From Trochalopteron elliotii (lineage: Eukaryota; Chordata; Aves; Passeriformes; Leiothrichidae), in the NCBI GenBank assembly GCA_024734555.1, contig JANPWX010000165.1:71300-135299 (forward strand): DNA of 64,000 bases. Direction: 5' to 3'. A program made the translations under genes and the position numbers. A model generated the notes under the pieces. It saw only the letters and a list, made by a program, of their open reading frames with translations, was not told the origin of the DNA and did no database searches. Positions 44,527 through 56,694 of this stretch are shown piece by piece (position 1 is the first letter of the stretch; each line of letters opens with the position of its first letter).

Positions 44527-44660
44527 GTCTCCAGAGAGGAGATTCCTCATCCTCCCTGGGCAGCCTTTCCAGTGCTCTGACACCCTCCTGGAAAGAAGTT
44601 CTCCCTCAGTTCCTCCTGCTCCTCACCCTGCACCCAGCACAGCAGGTCTGTGACCTCTAG
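44527..44660 (-). mobile_element. CR1 LINE internal 3' fragment
   Basis: CTCATCCTCCCTGGGCAGCC, TTTCCAGTGCTCTGACACCC and AAAGAAGTTCTCCCTCAG are the complement of CR1 3'-region landmarks. Neither the tail nor the 5' part is present. Confidence 0.7.
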
Positions 44661-47600
44661 CAGCTCCTCCAAAGCAATTAAACACCAATTTCTGAGCCCA
44701 GTGTCACAGGCATCTCACCCTCGGTAACCCCAGCAGCAAATCCAGGTTCAGGGCAGAGTCTTCACTCAGGATGATTTATTCTGGCAGTGATTAAATGATC
44801 TTAACAATTTTCCAGACAGCCATCATAGATCCAAGCGTGTTTATGATGAGGACAAGGAACAAAAAGGCAATTTGTTTAGTTTGTTTTTATCAGGATAGGG
44901 CCAGACAAACCCAGAGTTGTTAAGAGAAGAAAAGTCAGCTCCAAAAAGCCAGAGCTGCTTGATTACAACAGGCACCACGAGTGGGCTTCTTCCAGCACAG
45001 CAAAAGACTTTCAAAGGGCATAAATCAAAAACTGCAGCAGCGTGAAATTCAACCAAAGCAAGTCAAATGAGGTGTCCAAAGCCCTGGGCACGAGGGGCTT
45101 TCTTTAATAGCTTTGGTGACCTTTAGGGGTGGGCAACCTCTCATGAAATGAGAATTTCTCTGTTTGCATGGCTTCTCTGTAGGTAAGCTGCATGTGTAAG
45201 CTGGCAGGAAGGGAATAAGGGAATGCCAGGGATGGGAATCGAGCTTTGAATGAGAACAGCCAGGAGAGCTGGAGTGCCAGGAACTCACATTAGCTGGAAG
45301 AGCTCATGGCCTTAAACCATCCTACAGGTCCTGTGTGACCTTGGGGAGTCAGAGTACGGGCAGAGGTGGTGGTGAAGGAGGAAGAGGATGGCAGCAGAGT
45401 TGAAGTTTTTGGAACACCCCAATCCAAAGGCGCCAAGATCCAGCTCTGCTCCTGCTCACAGCACCTTGGGAATTGATTCAACACCATCACCAAAGCCTCA
45501 GGGCTCTGCTTTTCCCAGTCTGGCACTGTCACAGGGACACATCAGACACCATGAACACCACGTGCAAAAGCAGCTTTGGTGTCCCATCCCCAGGAATAAA
45601 GCCCTGCTGAACAAACCCTCACATCCCGCGGAAGCTGGGCTTTGCTGGGAGTGCAGAAGCACTTTGCAAATCCACACCTCATCTTCTATTCCATTTAAAT
45701 GATCTACCATCTTTAGCAGGGCTGAGCCTCTCCAGAGCCTGTATCCAAGGCAACGGGAGCTACCAGGGAAAAAATGGATCCAAGAAGTTATTAAAATCAC
45801 AATATCCTTTCTGAGCAAGGTAGAGATAATGAGTGTGTTCCGCCGGCTCTGGCACCACGGGCTAGCTCCCAGCTCCTGCTGGGTGCAGCTCCTGGCTGCT
45901 GACCCAACTCCAGCTTGGGGGAGGCATTTAAGGTCCTAAAGTGACCCAGCAGCACGTCCACACCTCCAAACCTCAGCCCAAGGCCCAGAATTTATTCACT
46001 GCCTGAGGAATCGCTCTCCAGCGTGGGACAGCAGCATTAGGAAGGGGCCTGGATTTCAAATTTACGGCTATTTGGGGAATTTTAAGGTGCTGGGTAACCA
46101 GTAGGTTGCAAAGAGGAAAATTGAAATACTGCCCTTGTGGCACCCCAGATCAGTGACCCATAGATGAGGCTGGGACCCCAGGATTGCACATTCCTTGGCG
46201 TGTGCTTCCCTTTTCCACACTGTAAGAGCCAGCACGGAATGTGATGAGCCCAGATCCCGACGGTGCTGATGTTTCTGATCCCAGAAACGCCCCAGACTTT
46301 GCTGGGAGAGGTGAGAGGCCCTGGCTGGCAGGCTCTGTGAGCTGTATCCCAGCTCCAGGGCTGTGCTGCAGGGATGAATCACCTCCGTGTGCGTTGCCAA
46401 TTGCGTTTACAAACCCTGGGGTGAGCGGAACGTGTTCAAACGCCGGCACTCCGCGTGCGCCCGGCACAGGGCAGCACCTCCCGGAGTCAGCCTGAGAAAA
46501 CCATCCTGCCGTAATTTGTTTGGATGTCTCAGGACCCTGGAGCCTCCGTTTCCATCCCAGAAACTCCCGTGGGAGTTGAAGACAAGCTCCCACTGATTTT
46601 ACAATGAAGGGCAGCTTCGCCTTGCGAGCTCAAAGTCAAAATCTGGGATTATCTTTCCTCCCCACCTCTCCAGAGCGACGCGCGACGTTAAAGATTTGAT
46701 TTGCAAAGAGATTGTGCAAACATTTCCCTTTATCCAGCCCTCTGTTTGAGCTCAGAGATTTTAAAGCAAAATGCTGATCTCTCCTGGGATTTATACTGAA
46801 ACCAACAGAGTCGGCTGAGCGTCAGTTCCATAAACTGCATCCATGTTTGCTATAAAAGGGGCTGGATTCGCCTCAAAATCAACCCAGGAGCAGCCAGAGA
46901 GTGGAGGTGACCACTGGAAGGGCTGCCAGTGCCTCCAGCAAATCCACAGCAAGCCTTAGTACTGAATTCCTGAGAACAAGGAGATCTTTGTGGATGCTGG
47001 ATTTTGCCACAAATATTTACAGAGTTGCAGGGAGCAGGTTCCAAACAGAGTCAGGTAATTAATAGGCAATTAATGCCTGGTATTAATGTGCAGGCTGACA
47101 CCTAAAACACCTCCCTGGGCAAAACTGTGGCTGCTCCACCTCAGCCACCCCCCACATCTGCATTTCCTGGCTCCACCCTGGGCACCAGAGCAATTTGTAC
47201 CAGCACCATTGCATCTGCACACAGTCTGTCTTGTATAATTACAGCAGCAAAACAACTGGAACACTTGATGATATTCCTCAGCTCGCAAAATTCTACCAGG
47301 ATTGCTTTTAAAATGATGATCAACCAGAATTCACAGCCTCCATCACTGAATCGTTAATTCGGTGGTTTTTAGTGTATTTTTCAAATGAAATGTTCAGCAA
47401 AGAGTATTTATTCATCCTTCATTGCTTTCTAGCTGTAAAAATAATCAAATTAAATTCCACTCTCAAATTCAAACAAGACTTTAGAGGCAGAGACAGTCAA
47501 AACAAGCGTACGAGAACAGCACAAATGTTCACGGCATTTGCCCACCCATTTCGGATCAAAACTCCAGGCTTTGATCACTGGGTTAGTTTGGCAAATCCTG

Positions 47601-49245
47601 CTGGAATAATAGGAGCAAAACCGCCTCATTAGAAAAGTTTGGACCTTTTTCCTGGGTTTTCCCTCTCTCCAAAATCAATATTTTGGTGGCAGTGCTTGTC
47701 AGACAATGTGTCAGCAGCTTTCCACAGCACCAAGTACCAGCACCAACCTCTGTTCCTCTGAAGAGATGATCACAGCAATGCCCCAAAGGCCCAAACCTAT
47801 ATTTGTTTGTCTTCCTTTCATCCTCCCCGAGCTAAAATATTTATGAGGTTTCTCTAAACTGCAGGCCTGGAGCATTTATATCTGCTGGGTTAAACACCCA
47901 CACACCCACTTGGAGCTGGGCTTTGGGCTTTGCTGCCCCTCCAGCCTCTCTGTGTGCTCTGGAATGTCCCTGGAAGCTCTGGAATGTCCCTGGGCTTCCC
48001 CATTTTGCTTCCTGTGGTCCCTTCCTGGTGCCCATCACCAGGGACGGGCTCTGCACTGCCCTGGCACAAGGAGCATCTCCCCAGCACCACCCCGGGGTGC
48101 TCTGGCTGTGTCCTAGTGCAGTGACAGGGGGTAAAGCTGGCAAAGGCAAATGCAAAACTGCTGCCATTGAGGGAATCTTCCAGGAAGCCTCTTGGGGCTC
48201 TTGTCTCCAGCCTGACTTGATGCTGAGTTTACTGGAAAGTGAAAAAAAGAGGAACAAAGTGAGGGGACACGTCCCTCCACTGCCCCCAGTTTGTCACTGT
48301 GCAGGGGAGCAGTGTCTGCAACCTGAATTTTGAGGGGGAGATGGGAAGTTTGGGGTGCTCAGCCCCGTGTCAGTGACTGAAGCAATTCCCTCTGCCCTCA
48401 GACAGTGACAGAACTTGCAAGGAACCAGGAGGGATCTCCTCTGCAAGGGGCAGGAGGAAGATTTTCCTGTTCTTTTGCCTTTTCTTAAAGGGATGCAAAT
48501 AAGGGAAGCAGCAGCAATCAGGCTGCCGGCCCCAGGACAGCTTCTCTGGAGCTTATTCTCCTTCACCGTGGGGGTTTGATGAAGGCAAACTTGCCCAACT
48601 CGCTGCAGCACATGCGGAAAGAGCCCGTTTCCAAGGAAACAGGGATCTTTTGCATGTCCAGCATGTGGTCAGAGAAGGAGAAAGGTTGTGAAGACAGAGC
48701 CTGCCCTCCTCCATGGCTGCTGCTGCCTTCCTTCCCTCCCTCCTTTCCAGGCAGGCATGGAGCATTCCCAGCTTCCCTGCAGTGTTGAGGTGCTTATTTT
48801 AATTTGGAGAAGTAGGAGATGGGCAGAGTTCATCTCTGCATCACCTGTCAATTTTAGGGACCACGGCATCCCCCCAAAAAAGCAACACCTGCGGTCATAG
48901 GGAGGCTGAAAATCCAGGGAGGATGGGGTTGCTCATTGGAGCAAATTGCTCCAAACCAGGAGCCAACCCCGAGGTTTTGCCAAGCCCAAGGTTTTGCCAC
49001 TTCTCCAGCCAGGGATAGGCAGGAATAAAATCCTCCCTGAGACCCTGTGCAGCGAGGTGTTTACAGTGTTGTTTTAGTCACCTTTTGGGGCCACCCTGGG
49101 CAGATACTGCCAGAAACGAGGGGCTTTGCCCACAGAGGGGCTGCAGCAGATGTGATCCAAGCTCTCTCCTGCTGGGAAGCTCCTGGCTCCGAGCTGTGCG
49201 TGGCTCCGGCTGCATCTGCAGCTCCACGTTTGCAGACACTGTCTG
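44661..49245. other. long intergenic stretch, no visible gene
   Basis: No coding gene and no confident interspersed repeat is seen. CpG-bearing sequence lies at 46380-46700 (GCGGAACGTGTTC, CGCGTGCGCCCGG, AGCGACGCGCGACG), followed by AT-rich pieces that could be regulatory. A two-unit tandem of about 20 bp (CTCTGGAATGTCCCTGG) lies at 47957-47995. Many frames at 47.9-48.3 kb overlap each other and look random. Confidence 0.35.
46370..46700. promoter_or_regulatory. CpG-containing candidate regulatory patch
   Basis: A local cluster of CpGs mixed with AT-rich cores (GTTGCCAATTGCGTTTAC, GTAATTTGTTTGG, GACGTTAAAGATTTGATTTG). It lacks repeat similarity and coding support. This is a weak call from composition. 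Confidence 0.22.
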
Positions 49246-49325
49246 TGTCTATAATTAATTAATGTTTGCACAGAGCTTTTAAGATAAAGTGGCATCTAAG
49301 TACCAACTATCATTATTATTAGGCC
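49246..49325 (-). repeat. decayed ancient amniote interspersed repeat
   Basis: TAATTAATTAATGTTTGCAC, AGAGCTTTTAAGATAAA, GTGGCATCTAAGTACC and ATCATTATTATTAGG match, in order, the complement of the same old repeat as at 11.9 kb, whose complement reads ...GTTTGTAAAGCGCTTTGAGA... and ends in ATT repeats. Confidence 0.5.
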
Positions 49326-51590
49326 CATCGTGATTCCAAGGCATCAAAAGGCAGGAAATTGGGGGTTTTAAGAGCCTGGCAGCCTGGTCACAGCAGCGCT
49401 GCTGCAACTCACGGTTTTGTGCTCGGGGTTTTACTCGGCAGAGTGAGTTAAGTCAAAAACGTCAACTGGAGATTTGCAGGCTGAGCCCAGAATTTACTGA
49501 CTTTTGTGTCTTGAGGAGAGAAATTTCTGATGAAAGGGACCTTCATTAGGGAGTCAGGAGATAGAAATCTCCTTAATGCATTAATCCAAGGGACCTTCAA
49601 GGCCCCTTCCCAAGCAGGTCCACCCAGGGTGGGTGGCAGCAGTGCCTGCCCTGCTCAGTGGCAGCTGGGACCTGTCACCTCCTCCTCGGGCTGCCACTCA
49701 GGCAGGGGTTTGTCCCCTCCATGTTCCCATTATCAGCACTGAAAATCGACTACAAAAGTACTAATTTCAGTGGAGTTCATTTGAAATGTCAGCCTCTAAG
49801 AATTGGGGAGGACTAATTAGGAAGGGGGAATGGGAACAGGGATGTCGGGAACTTCAATTTCGCTCAGTGCAGCCAACCCTGAAGGGAATCCAGAGCTCGT
49901 AATTAGCAACACGTCTTTAATTTGACTCCAAATTTGAGTCAATAACCCTGACAAGGGAGTGTTAATGCCAGGCCCAGGTGTCTTGGGGTAAGATGCTAAT
50001 TGGGGGCTTCAGTGGGTGAGGCTGGGGGTGAACAAACCATCCCAAGCATTGGTTTCACTGGGGTGCAAGAGGGGCTGAGCCCCCACTGGAGCTGGGAGCA
50101 GCAAAGGGGTGTCAGAAATTTCACTTAACTGCCCTTGCACTCAATCTATCCGAGTTCTGTGCCAAGAAAGGACAGAAAGAAAGGAGAGAGGGACACAGAG
50201 AAGGGAGGGCTGAGAGGGCAGAGGCTGCTGCATCCTCCCCCCAGGCCAAGGCTGGCACACAGGTGCTGTGAGCTCTGCCAAGTCCCCACCTTGTGCCTCA
50301 CCTGCTGCTCTCCACCTGGTCACCAGCAGAAAGAGAATAATTTATTCCTTTTGCTTCCAGCACTGCTTTTATCCTGTTTCAAACCTTTTTGTTTCGTGCA
50401 GGATGCCGGATCAGCACAGGCTTTGGGACCATCTCCCCTTCCCCATCTACAAATCACAGATCTGGAGCTCAGACAGACACAACCAAGTCCTGCCAACACC
50501 CCCTGCAGTCCCTTCCTCCATCTGTCCCACAACTCAGAGTGTTTCCAGCCCCTAGTCCATAAACACTGTTCTGTTTCTCCAGTACCAGCATCCACGTGGG
50601 ATCACAAACAGCCCAAAGGTTTGGACAAAATGAGGAGCTTCCCATGTCCCCCCAATCCTGTAGAATCCTGGAGAGCCCTGCTGAGCCACTGCTGGTTCTC
50701 ATAACCCACTTGCTGTGGCTCTCCTGGTTCTGGGCAGACACCAGTGGGCAGTGGGACTGAGATAGGAAATTCAAGGGCTGGTGCTCCCTCCCTGTCTCAA
50801 GTTTTCCTTTCACCAAACACCTTTTAGAAGGTGATCCAAAAGGTTCTTGGATTCCTGGAGGTTGTGGGACTCTGTGACACTGAGCTCCTTAGGGATCCAT
50901 AACCCTTGTGGAGTCCTGTGATCTCCAAAGCAGCTGTGCATCCAAAGAGCTTTGCTGGATTATTCCCAAAGCCTGTGTTCCTCTTCAAAACATTCCCAGG
51001 AATGGAGGGATCAGTTTCTGGAGTGTCCACTAGTTAACTGCCTTCCCTGTTAAAAAAGTCACCACTGTGACTGGCTTGGAGCATTTGAATCTCCCTGTTC
51101 ATTATTTTAACATCTCTGTGACACATCTTAACCCCTCTGTGACTGGCTTCTCCCAGTCCAGCTGCCTGCTGGACCCTGGAAATGCTCCACAGAGCCCAAC
51201 CAGGGCTGGGGGGGGTCTGCAGTGGGGTCCCTCCTCACCCTCAGGGGTGAGGCTGAAGGCTGGATCCTGCCTACACACCCACCTTTCACCTGCCAGGGCC
51301 AGGATGTGGTTTGGGAAACTGCCTGTGAAAACTGCTCTGAGATATCAATGCTATAATTTTATCTCCCCGCAGAACTGACAGGCATATTTCAACAGTGCTA
51401 TATTATCAATTATAAGCCTAACAGAGCATGTTCTCCCATCTGATTGTTGGGAAAAATCACTTGTCAAGGGCTGGTAAAGACCACAGCTGTCTCCTTGCTG
51501 CAGACAGCCCCGTGCGAGCCTCCTGAGGTACAATGCTTTCTCTTTTGCTTCCTTTCTTCTTTTTTTTTTTTTTTTCCTCTCTGCTCTAAT
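49326..51590. other. intergenic sequence without visible genes
   Basis: AT-rich, motif-bearing pieces at 49745-49960 (CTCGTAATTAGCAACACG, CTTTAATTTGACTCCAAATT) and 51345-51430 (GATATCAATGCTATAATTTT, ATATTATCAATTATAAGCC) look like regulatory candidates. The frames at 50135-50704 and 50469-50816 have no recognisable domain. Confidence 0.35.
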
Positions 51591-51595
51591 AGGGG

Positions 51596-51665
51596 AGAAC
51601 TGAATAAAGTGATTTCTATAGTGCCTTTACCCCGACAGTGTTTCTCACAGCAAAGCCTTAGATCC
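51596..51665 (+). repeat. possible decayed ancient amniote interspersed repeat
   Basis: AATAAAGTGATTTCTATAGT followed by GCCTTTACCCCGACAGTG and AGCAAAGCC resembles the ATTTATATAGCGCCTTTCA...CAAAGCGC core found at 11.9 kb. A T-run (51560-51575) lies just to its left. Confidence 0.35.
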
Positions 51666-52019
51666 TGGCAGTGCAGTGCCAACGTTAATCAAACACTGCC
51701 GTGGGCACGGGGATGGCTCTGAGGGGAAGAGCTGAGACAGCCCCGTGGGCAGGACCCTCCCCTTCCTCCCAAACTTTGCTTTGCTGTTTTCACAGCAGCT
51801 TCCTACACAAGAGGCCATAGCAAGGGCCCTTCGGTTCCTCCTGGGAGCAGATCTGGAGCCCCATCCCTGTTTTGCCACCCCAGCTCTCCCCTCCCGCAGC
51901 GCCCAGGGGCTCATCCCTGGCACAGCACCTCTCCCTCCCAACCCCGAGATGATCCTCTCACAGCACAGCCCGTGGGTCTCCCTCAGAGATAAGGAGTGAC
52001 AACACTTCCCACCACGTTT
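51666..52019. other. intergenic sequence without visible genes
   Basis: C/T-rich sequence. No assignment can be made. Confidence 0.35.
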
Positions 52020-52435
52020 TGTGCTCTGGTGGCGTCACCATCCACGAGGACACGATGCCAATTAGAGCAACTTCCAGGCAGGGCGATGCCAATTATAACC
52101 ACTTACAAACAGGACGGGGGGATTTCTAATTATTAAAAAGCTTTAGCGCCTTAAAAAGCCTCAACCAGAGAGTGAGAAAGAAAAGACTTAATCAGTTTTG
52201 CTTTGGAGTTGCCTCAAATTTGTAATTCAATCAAACCTCCCATAGCAGGAAGGATGTCTTTCTGATATTCACAGGAGCTTTCCAGGGGCTATAATCTCTG
52301 AGAGATTTATTCATACTTTCTTGCATTAGCTTAAGACTGTTTTGGAAGAAACATCTCTCCCTCCCTCCCATCAGCAGAGCTCGAGAGAAGACATTAATAT
52401 TAAAACAATTCAATTACTGTGACTTGGGGAGAACA
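52020..52435. promoter_or_regulatory. candidate conserved non-coding element
   Basis: The block holds GATGCCAATTAGAGCAACTT and GATGCCAATTATAACCACTT, a near-repeat 39 bp apart, then TCTAATTATTAAAAAGCTTT, GACTTAATCAGTTTTGC, TTTGTAATTCAATCAAACC and GAGATTTATTCATAC. It is AT-rich with intact CpGs, lacks frames and is unlike any repeat here. Confidence 0.32.
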
Positions 52436-52726
52436 CGGGGCCTGGGGAAGGGCTGCTCGTGCCAGGCCAGCCCTCTCCTCTGTCCCGATTCCCCTGCTCC
52501 TTGTTCTCAAAGAGTTTCCTGAAAAATGGAACAGAGCTCCTGAAGACTGAGAGGAGGGAGCTCAGCTCCTTCTCCTTACACACAGCTCAAGGGGTGACAC
52601 TGCTGCCTGTGAGCCCTGAGCTCCTGGGGACACCCCAGGTGACACCAAAGCTTCTCAGCACTTCTTTGGGCTCCAGGGCATCCTCCCAGCCCACTCTTCT
52701 CCTGCTGCATCAACCCCAAACTACTC
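52436..52726. other. intergenic sequence without visible genes
   Basis: C-rich sequence. No assignment can be made. Confidence 0.35.
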
Positions 52727-52935
52727 AATAATCCCAAAATCCCAGACAGGTATGGGTGGGAAGGGACCTTAAAGCTCATCCCATTGCATCCCTGCCATGA
52801 GCAGGGACACCTTCCACTGTCCCAGGTGACTCCAGGCTCTGTCCAGCCTGGCCTGGGACAGGCAGCACCCCCAGGATTCCAGGACAGTTCTGCACAGGGC
52901 TTTGAGGTGCTTCAAAAAGCCAGTCCTGACTTTTT
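52727..52935 (-). mobile_element. CR1 LINE 3' fragment
   Basis: ATCCCAAAATCCCAGACAGG (tail complement), GGGTGGGAAGGGACCTTAAA, GCTCATCCCATTGCATCCC, GCAGGGACACCTTCCACTGT and CTCTGTCCAGCCTGGCC occur in CR1 order. Confidence 0.9.
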
Positions 52936-53029
52936 GTGTTTCCAAGCCCCTGGTGCAGCCCCCGGGGAGGGTGGGCACAGCCCCTTGGCCATCAGCAGCA
53001 CCTGGCAGGAAGCATCTGGACTGAGGCTG

Positions 53030-53060
53030 GGAGGAGGAGGAGGAGGAGGAGGAGGAAGAG
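53030..53060 (+). repeat. GGA trinucleotide microsatellite
   Basis: About nine GGA units in a row, ending in AGAG. Confidence 0.9.
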
Positions 53061-53445
53061 ACAACTTTGGGGGAGAGAAGGATAGGGAGTACTTTACACT
53101 TCAAAAGACACATCATCTCCTTGCTTCACAAGATCACAAGGAAGAAGGAATAGCAAGGCTAGAGGATAGATTAACCTTCCTTCTCCCTGCTGCTTCCTTG
53201 TTCTATCCAATCCATCCTTCATGCACCAGCTAATTAAACATGAAACAAGGAGAGGGGGTGCTGAGCCTCATCAACTCAGCTCTACGTGCAGCAGTTCTGC
53301 TCCTTCAGCCTTGCAGCAGGGAATGCACTGGTGCAGGTGGTGCTGCAGGGGAGGCCCAGAGGGGACACACCTGCCTGGGACACTTCTACACACCTGCACC
53401 CTCACAGGCAGCCCTGCCCATCCCCAGCCTCTCTGCTGTGCCTTC
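53061..53445. other. short intergenic spacer between CR1 fragments
   Basis: No repeat, gene or regulatory-looking block is recognised. Confidence 0.35.
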
Positions 53446-53712
53446 CTGTCACAGAATCAGAGAATCTCAGCATGGTCTGGGTTGAGAAAGTCCTCAAAAA
53501 ATTTTCCAGTGCCACCCCCTGCCATGGGCAGGGACATTTTCCACTGTCCCAGGCTGCTCCAAGCCCCGTCCAACCTGGCCTTGGACACTTCCAGGGATCC
53601 ATGGGCAGCCACAGCTTCTCTGGGAATTCCACCTCAGCCTCTCCCCACCCTCACAGGGAGGAATTTCTTCCCAATATCCCATCTCACCCTGCCCTCCTTC
53701 ACTGAAGGCCAC
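53446..53712 (-). mobile_element. CR1 LINE 3' fragment
   Basis: ACAGAATCAGAGAATCTCAG (tail complement), CCTGCCATGGGCAGGGACAT, GCTGCTCCAAGCCCCGTCCA, CCACAGCTTCTCTGGGAATT and GGAATTTCTTCCCAATATCC are all present. It is the same subfamily as 42.8 kb and 61.3 kb. Confidence 0.95.
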
Positions 53713-56043
53713 CCCCATTGTCCTGTCACCCGAGGCTCTTTCACGCTGCCGAGCTGAGAATCTCTCTCGTCGTTGCTGTAATTTCTGACTGTAAGAACAC
53801 AGCCTCAGCAATCCAGTCAAACCCCACTGCTCCTGATTTACAGCAGTACAAGAGGTGGATGCTGAGCTGCCCCTGGAGAAGAGGATTCTCACGACCTGAG
53901 CCGGGTCCCAGCAGGCTCTGTCTGCTGCACGACACGGTTTGTTCTCAGCCAGATAAACCCGGCACACGACCCTGCAGGGCCAAGGGGAAAAGCCTTTGCA
54001 GAGGGAGGGCAGCTCAGACACGACCCCTGTGCAGTCAGGGGATGTCCACCAGTGCTGATTTTGTTAATGAGCTCACTGCTGAGGGCTGAGACCCGACAAG
54101 CTCATTGGAAACAGCCTCGAGTTCAGCACAGCTCCCAGCTCTGCTGATGAAGGAGTCAGGAGTGGCACGAAATCCAGCTGATGGCAGAGAAGAGGGATCA
54201 GATTTTGCAGTGGGAAGGAGTCGGGCTCTCAGCTGTCACACTCATCTGCACATCTCTATCCATAAATCCAGAGCAGTGACATCTACAGCCCTCTCTATCA
54301 ACATCCACGTACGGAAAGGCGAGAGGACTTTGAGAGGGAAATAACATCGCTGTGATGAGATTGTTTTATCTCCCTCCCCGGCTCTCAGGGGCAGCAGCCT
54401 GAGAGCTGGAGATGTGCAGAGCAACTGCCAGCAGAGGGGAGGAAGGTACCAACACGGGAGCCTCTCTTTTCCCTGAGGGTGCTGTTATTTTTCCAGCTTG
54501 CCAGTTCCAGTGAGTGCCTGCTGCATGTGTGTGCATATGCCAGCACTCTGCCTGGGAGAAAATGTGCTTTGGAATCATCCAGAAGAGGCAGAAACCCATC
54601 CTGCCCACACAGCCAGGCTGAGGCTGCCCCAAACACAGCTTGGGATGGGCACAGGCAAGAAGAGGAGCTGGGAAGCTTCTCCCTGCCCTGGTGCCTTCCT
54701 CCCATCAGGACACACTTCTCACCCTCCCAGGTGAGACCTGGCGTTCTGCTGTGCCAGAGGGATGGGAAAAGGGGAGTCTCCTTCATCCATGAACAGCAAC
54801 AGCAGCTCCAGGCATGGGCAAGGGCCAGGAGCCAATTTACTGCCAGGTACCACACACTTTGTGACTGTGAGTTTCTATTTTTAACTTAATGATGGGCCTG
54901 TTCTGTTCCCTTCTCTGGTGTCACCTCACCAGGGGAGTTATTACAGCAAATTCCAACCCAACACCCACCCGCTGCGATGAGGTGGCCAGGGAGGCTCTTG
55001 GCATTCTCTGACCTCTCCCCTCACTTTGTGACTCAGGAAAAAGGGGAATAAAAGAGACTTTGCAAAGTGGGGTGAGACCTTCAGGAGAGCGACAGATTTC
55101 TTTTGGACACGTGTGAAGCACAGTGTATTGTTCCTTATCAGGGAGCCTGGCACACAACTTGCTGCTCCCCACATCGACACCTCGGCGTGTTTGTCTCAGA
55201 GAGGCAGCTCTGCAGAAAGGAGCCACCTCTGCCACTCCAGATTTGGTTGCTTGTAAGAAAAGCAGGAAGTTTTTTTTTTTTCTATTACTGCCACCCAGCC
55301 CATTTTCTCCAGTTCCAAGCCTTGCTCTCCCCTCCCTCCAACATCAATGCCTCACCTCAAAAATATCCTTGCTATGAGTTTCCAGCTTTTGTCTGCTTCA
55401 CCAGAACAATCAGATTTTCACTGTATTTTTTTTTTTTTTTTAATGTGCTAAAAACGTGTTTACCTAGTTGTAATCCTGAGTGGGGCATTCTGAGGACTAT
55501 CTAGATCTGAGGATTACATAAATCAAGTCACACCACATGCCTGAAGCCCAGCCTAGCTGTGCCCAGAGCAGCAGGGCTGGCAGCTGATCAAGGGATGGAA
55601 ATGCCCTTTCAGGTCTGCTCTCACCTGGCTCAGCAGCTCCTCAGAGAGGGCTCTTTATTCCCAAGCTTTGGCACCACAGAGGTTTGGGTACTGCAAAGGC
55701 AGCACAATGACCTCGGAAAAGACAACAGGAATGATTTGACTGGAATGGAATCAAGGGACTGAGCTGCATTAACAACAGGAAATTGCTCAGAGAAAGAGCT
55801 TGCAATAACAGGCAGTTCTCCTGTCCCATGGCAACTGGGGATTAAGTGTGCATGTAGATAGGGGATAAACATGCAGATCTGATCTGAAAAGCAGAAATTT
55901 ACCTAAAAACAGTTCCTCTGTCTTCAATCCTCCCTTATCTGCACTGTTTTTCGCAGCCACCTGCTCTTATCTCCAAGGGGCTTGCTGATTCCACGTGGGA
56001 AGGATTCACTAAGGAGGAAGGGCAGCTTATCCAGCATTTTCTG
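53713..56043. other. intergenic sequence without visible genes
   Basis: T-runs at 55269-55281 and 55427-55442. No gene is supported; the frames at 54.4-54.9 kb overlap on both strands without recognisable domains. Confidence 0.35.
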
Positions 56044-56081
56044 TCTGCCCCAGAGGTGCAGCACATCTGGAAAGGAGTGCT
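56044..56081 (+). repeat. 38-bp exact direct repeat, copy 1
   Basis: Starts TCTGCCCCAGAGGTGCAGCA and continues CATCTGGAAAGGAGTGCT. It is identical to 56695-56732, 651 bp away, and the sequence diverges on both sides. Confidence 0.95.
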
Positions 56082-56307
56082 GGCACCCTCTGGGAGCTGC
56101 TCAGGCTCCCAAAAGAGCTTCCTTAGGAGCAAAACATTTTGTACTTTCCCAGTAAATTCAAGCCCCCTTCCTGACCTTGCCTCCCAAAGGATTGGGACAT
56201 TTCCAGAGAACATCCCAAACCACAGAAAACAAACTCCACAATTGCACCCAATGATCCCCTGAAGAAGAGAAGCCCTGGATGAACCACAGGCCCAGCTGTA
56301 CACCTGA

Positions 56308-56345
56308 AAAATGGCCCAAAATGGCCCAAAATGGCCCAAAATGGC
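56308..56345 (+). repeat. 10-bp tandem repeat AAAATGGCCC, nearly four units
   Basis: Three full units and 8 bases of a fourth. The motif and its left context (CTGTACACCTGAAAAATGG) loosely resemble the CTACACCCAAGGTGGACCCA plus AAATGG part of LTR family A, so it may be a remnant of that family expanded in tandem. Confidence 0.85.
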
Positions 56346-56694
56346 TGCTGTCAGCCTTGACAAGGCCTCCTCAATTCACAAAGTCCTCTGCCTGCTCACA
56401 TTAAAACTTTGTCTTGAAAAGCCTGATATTGTTCTGAGGCTGATCTTGACCTTCATGGGCCTTGAAGGTAAATTCCCCCTGCCTGGTTCTGGCTGTCCCA
56501 TGCAATTATCAGCCCATTCTAATGAAATTCACCCCAAGCAGAGAGGCAGCGTGAGGCTCCTTGTCCTCAGCCAGGTTCTGTGCAGGGGCTGTGAATAAAA
56601 TTCAGCCTTTTCTTCACTTCATGGGTCAATTCCAGCTCTTTGAGGCCTGGATGTGAAATCCTTTTATAAACAATTTCCTGCCTAATTAGACAAC
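56346..56694. other. spacer between the 38-bp direct repeats
   Basis: No gene or repeat is recognised. Confidence 0.35.

Noticed and set aside
47841..48333. Cluster of overlapping frames on both strands near 48 kb
   Set aside because: All are low-complexity Pro/Ser/Gly/Cys-rich translations without shared domains, splice context or consistent strand.
53221..53757. Open frames of 139-178 codons in several registers at 53.2-54.0 kb
   Set aside because: They run through a CR1 LINE 3' fragment that does not encode protein in that part, and they overlap in three frames and on both strands.
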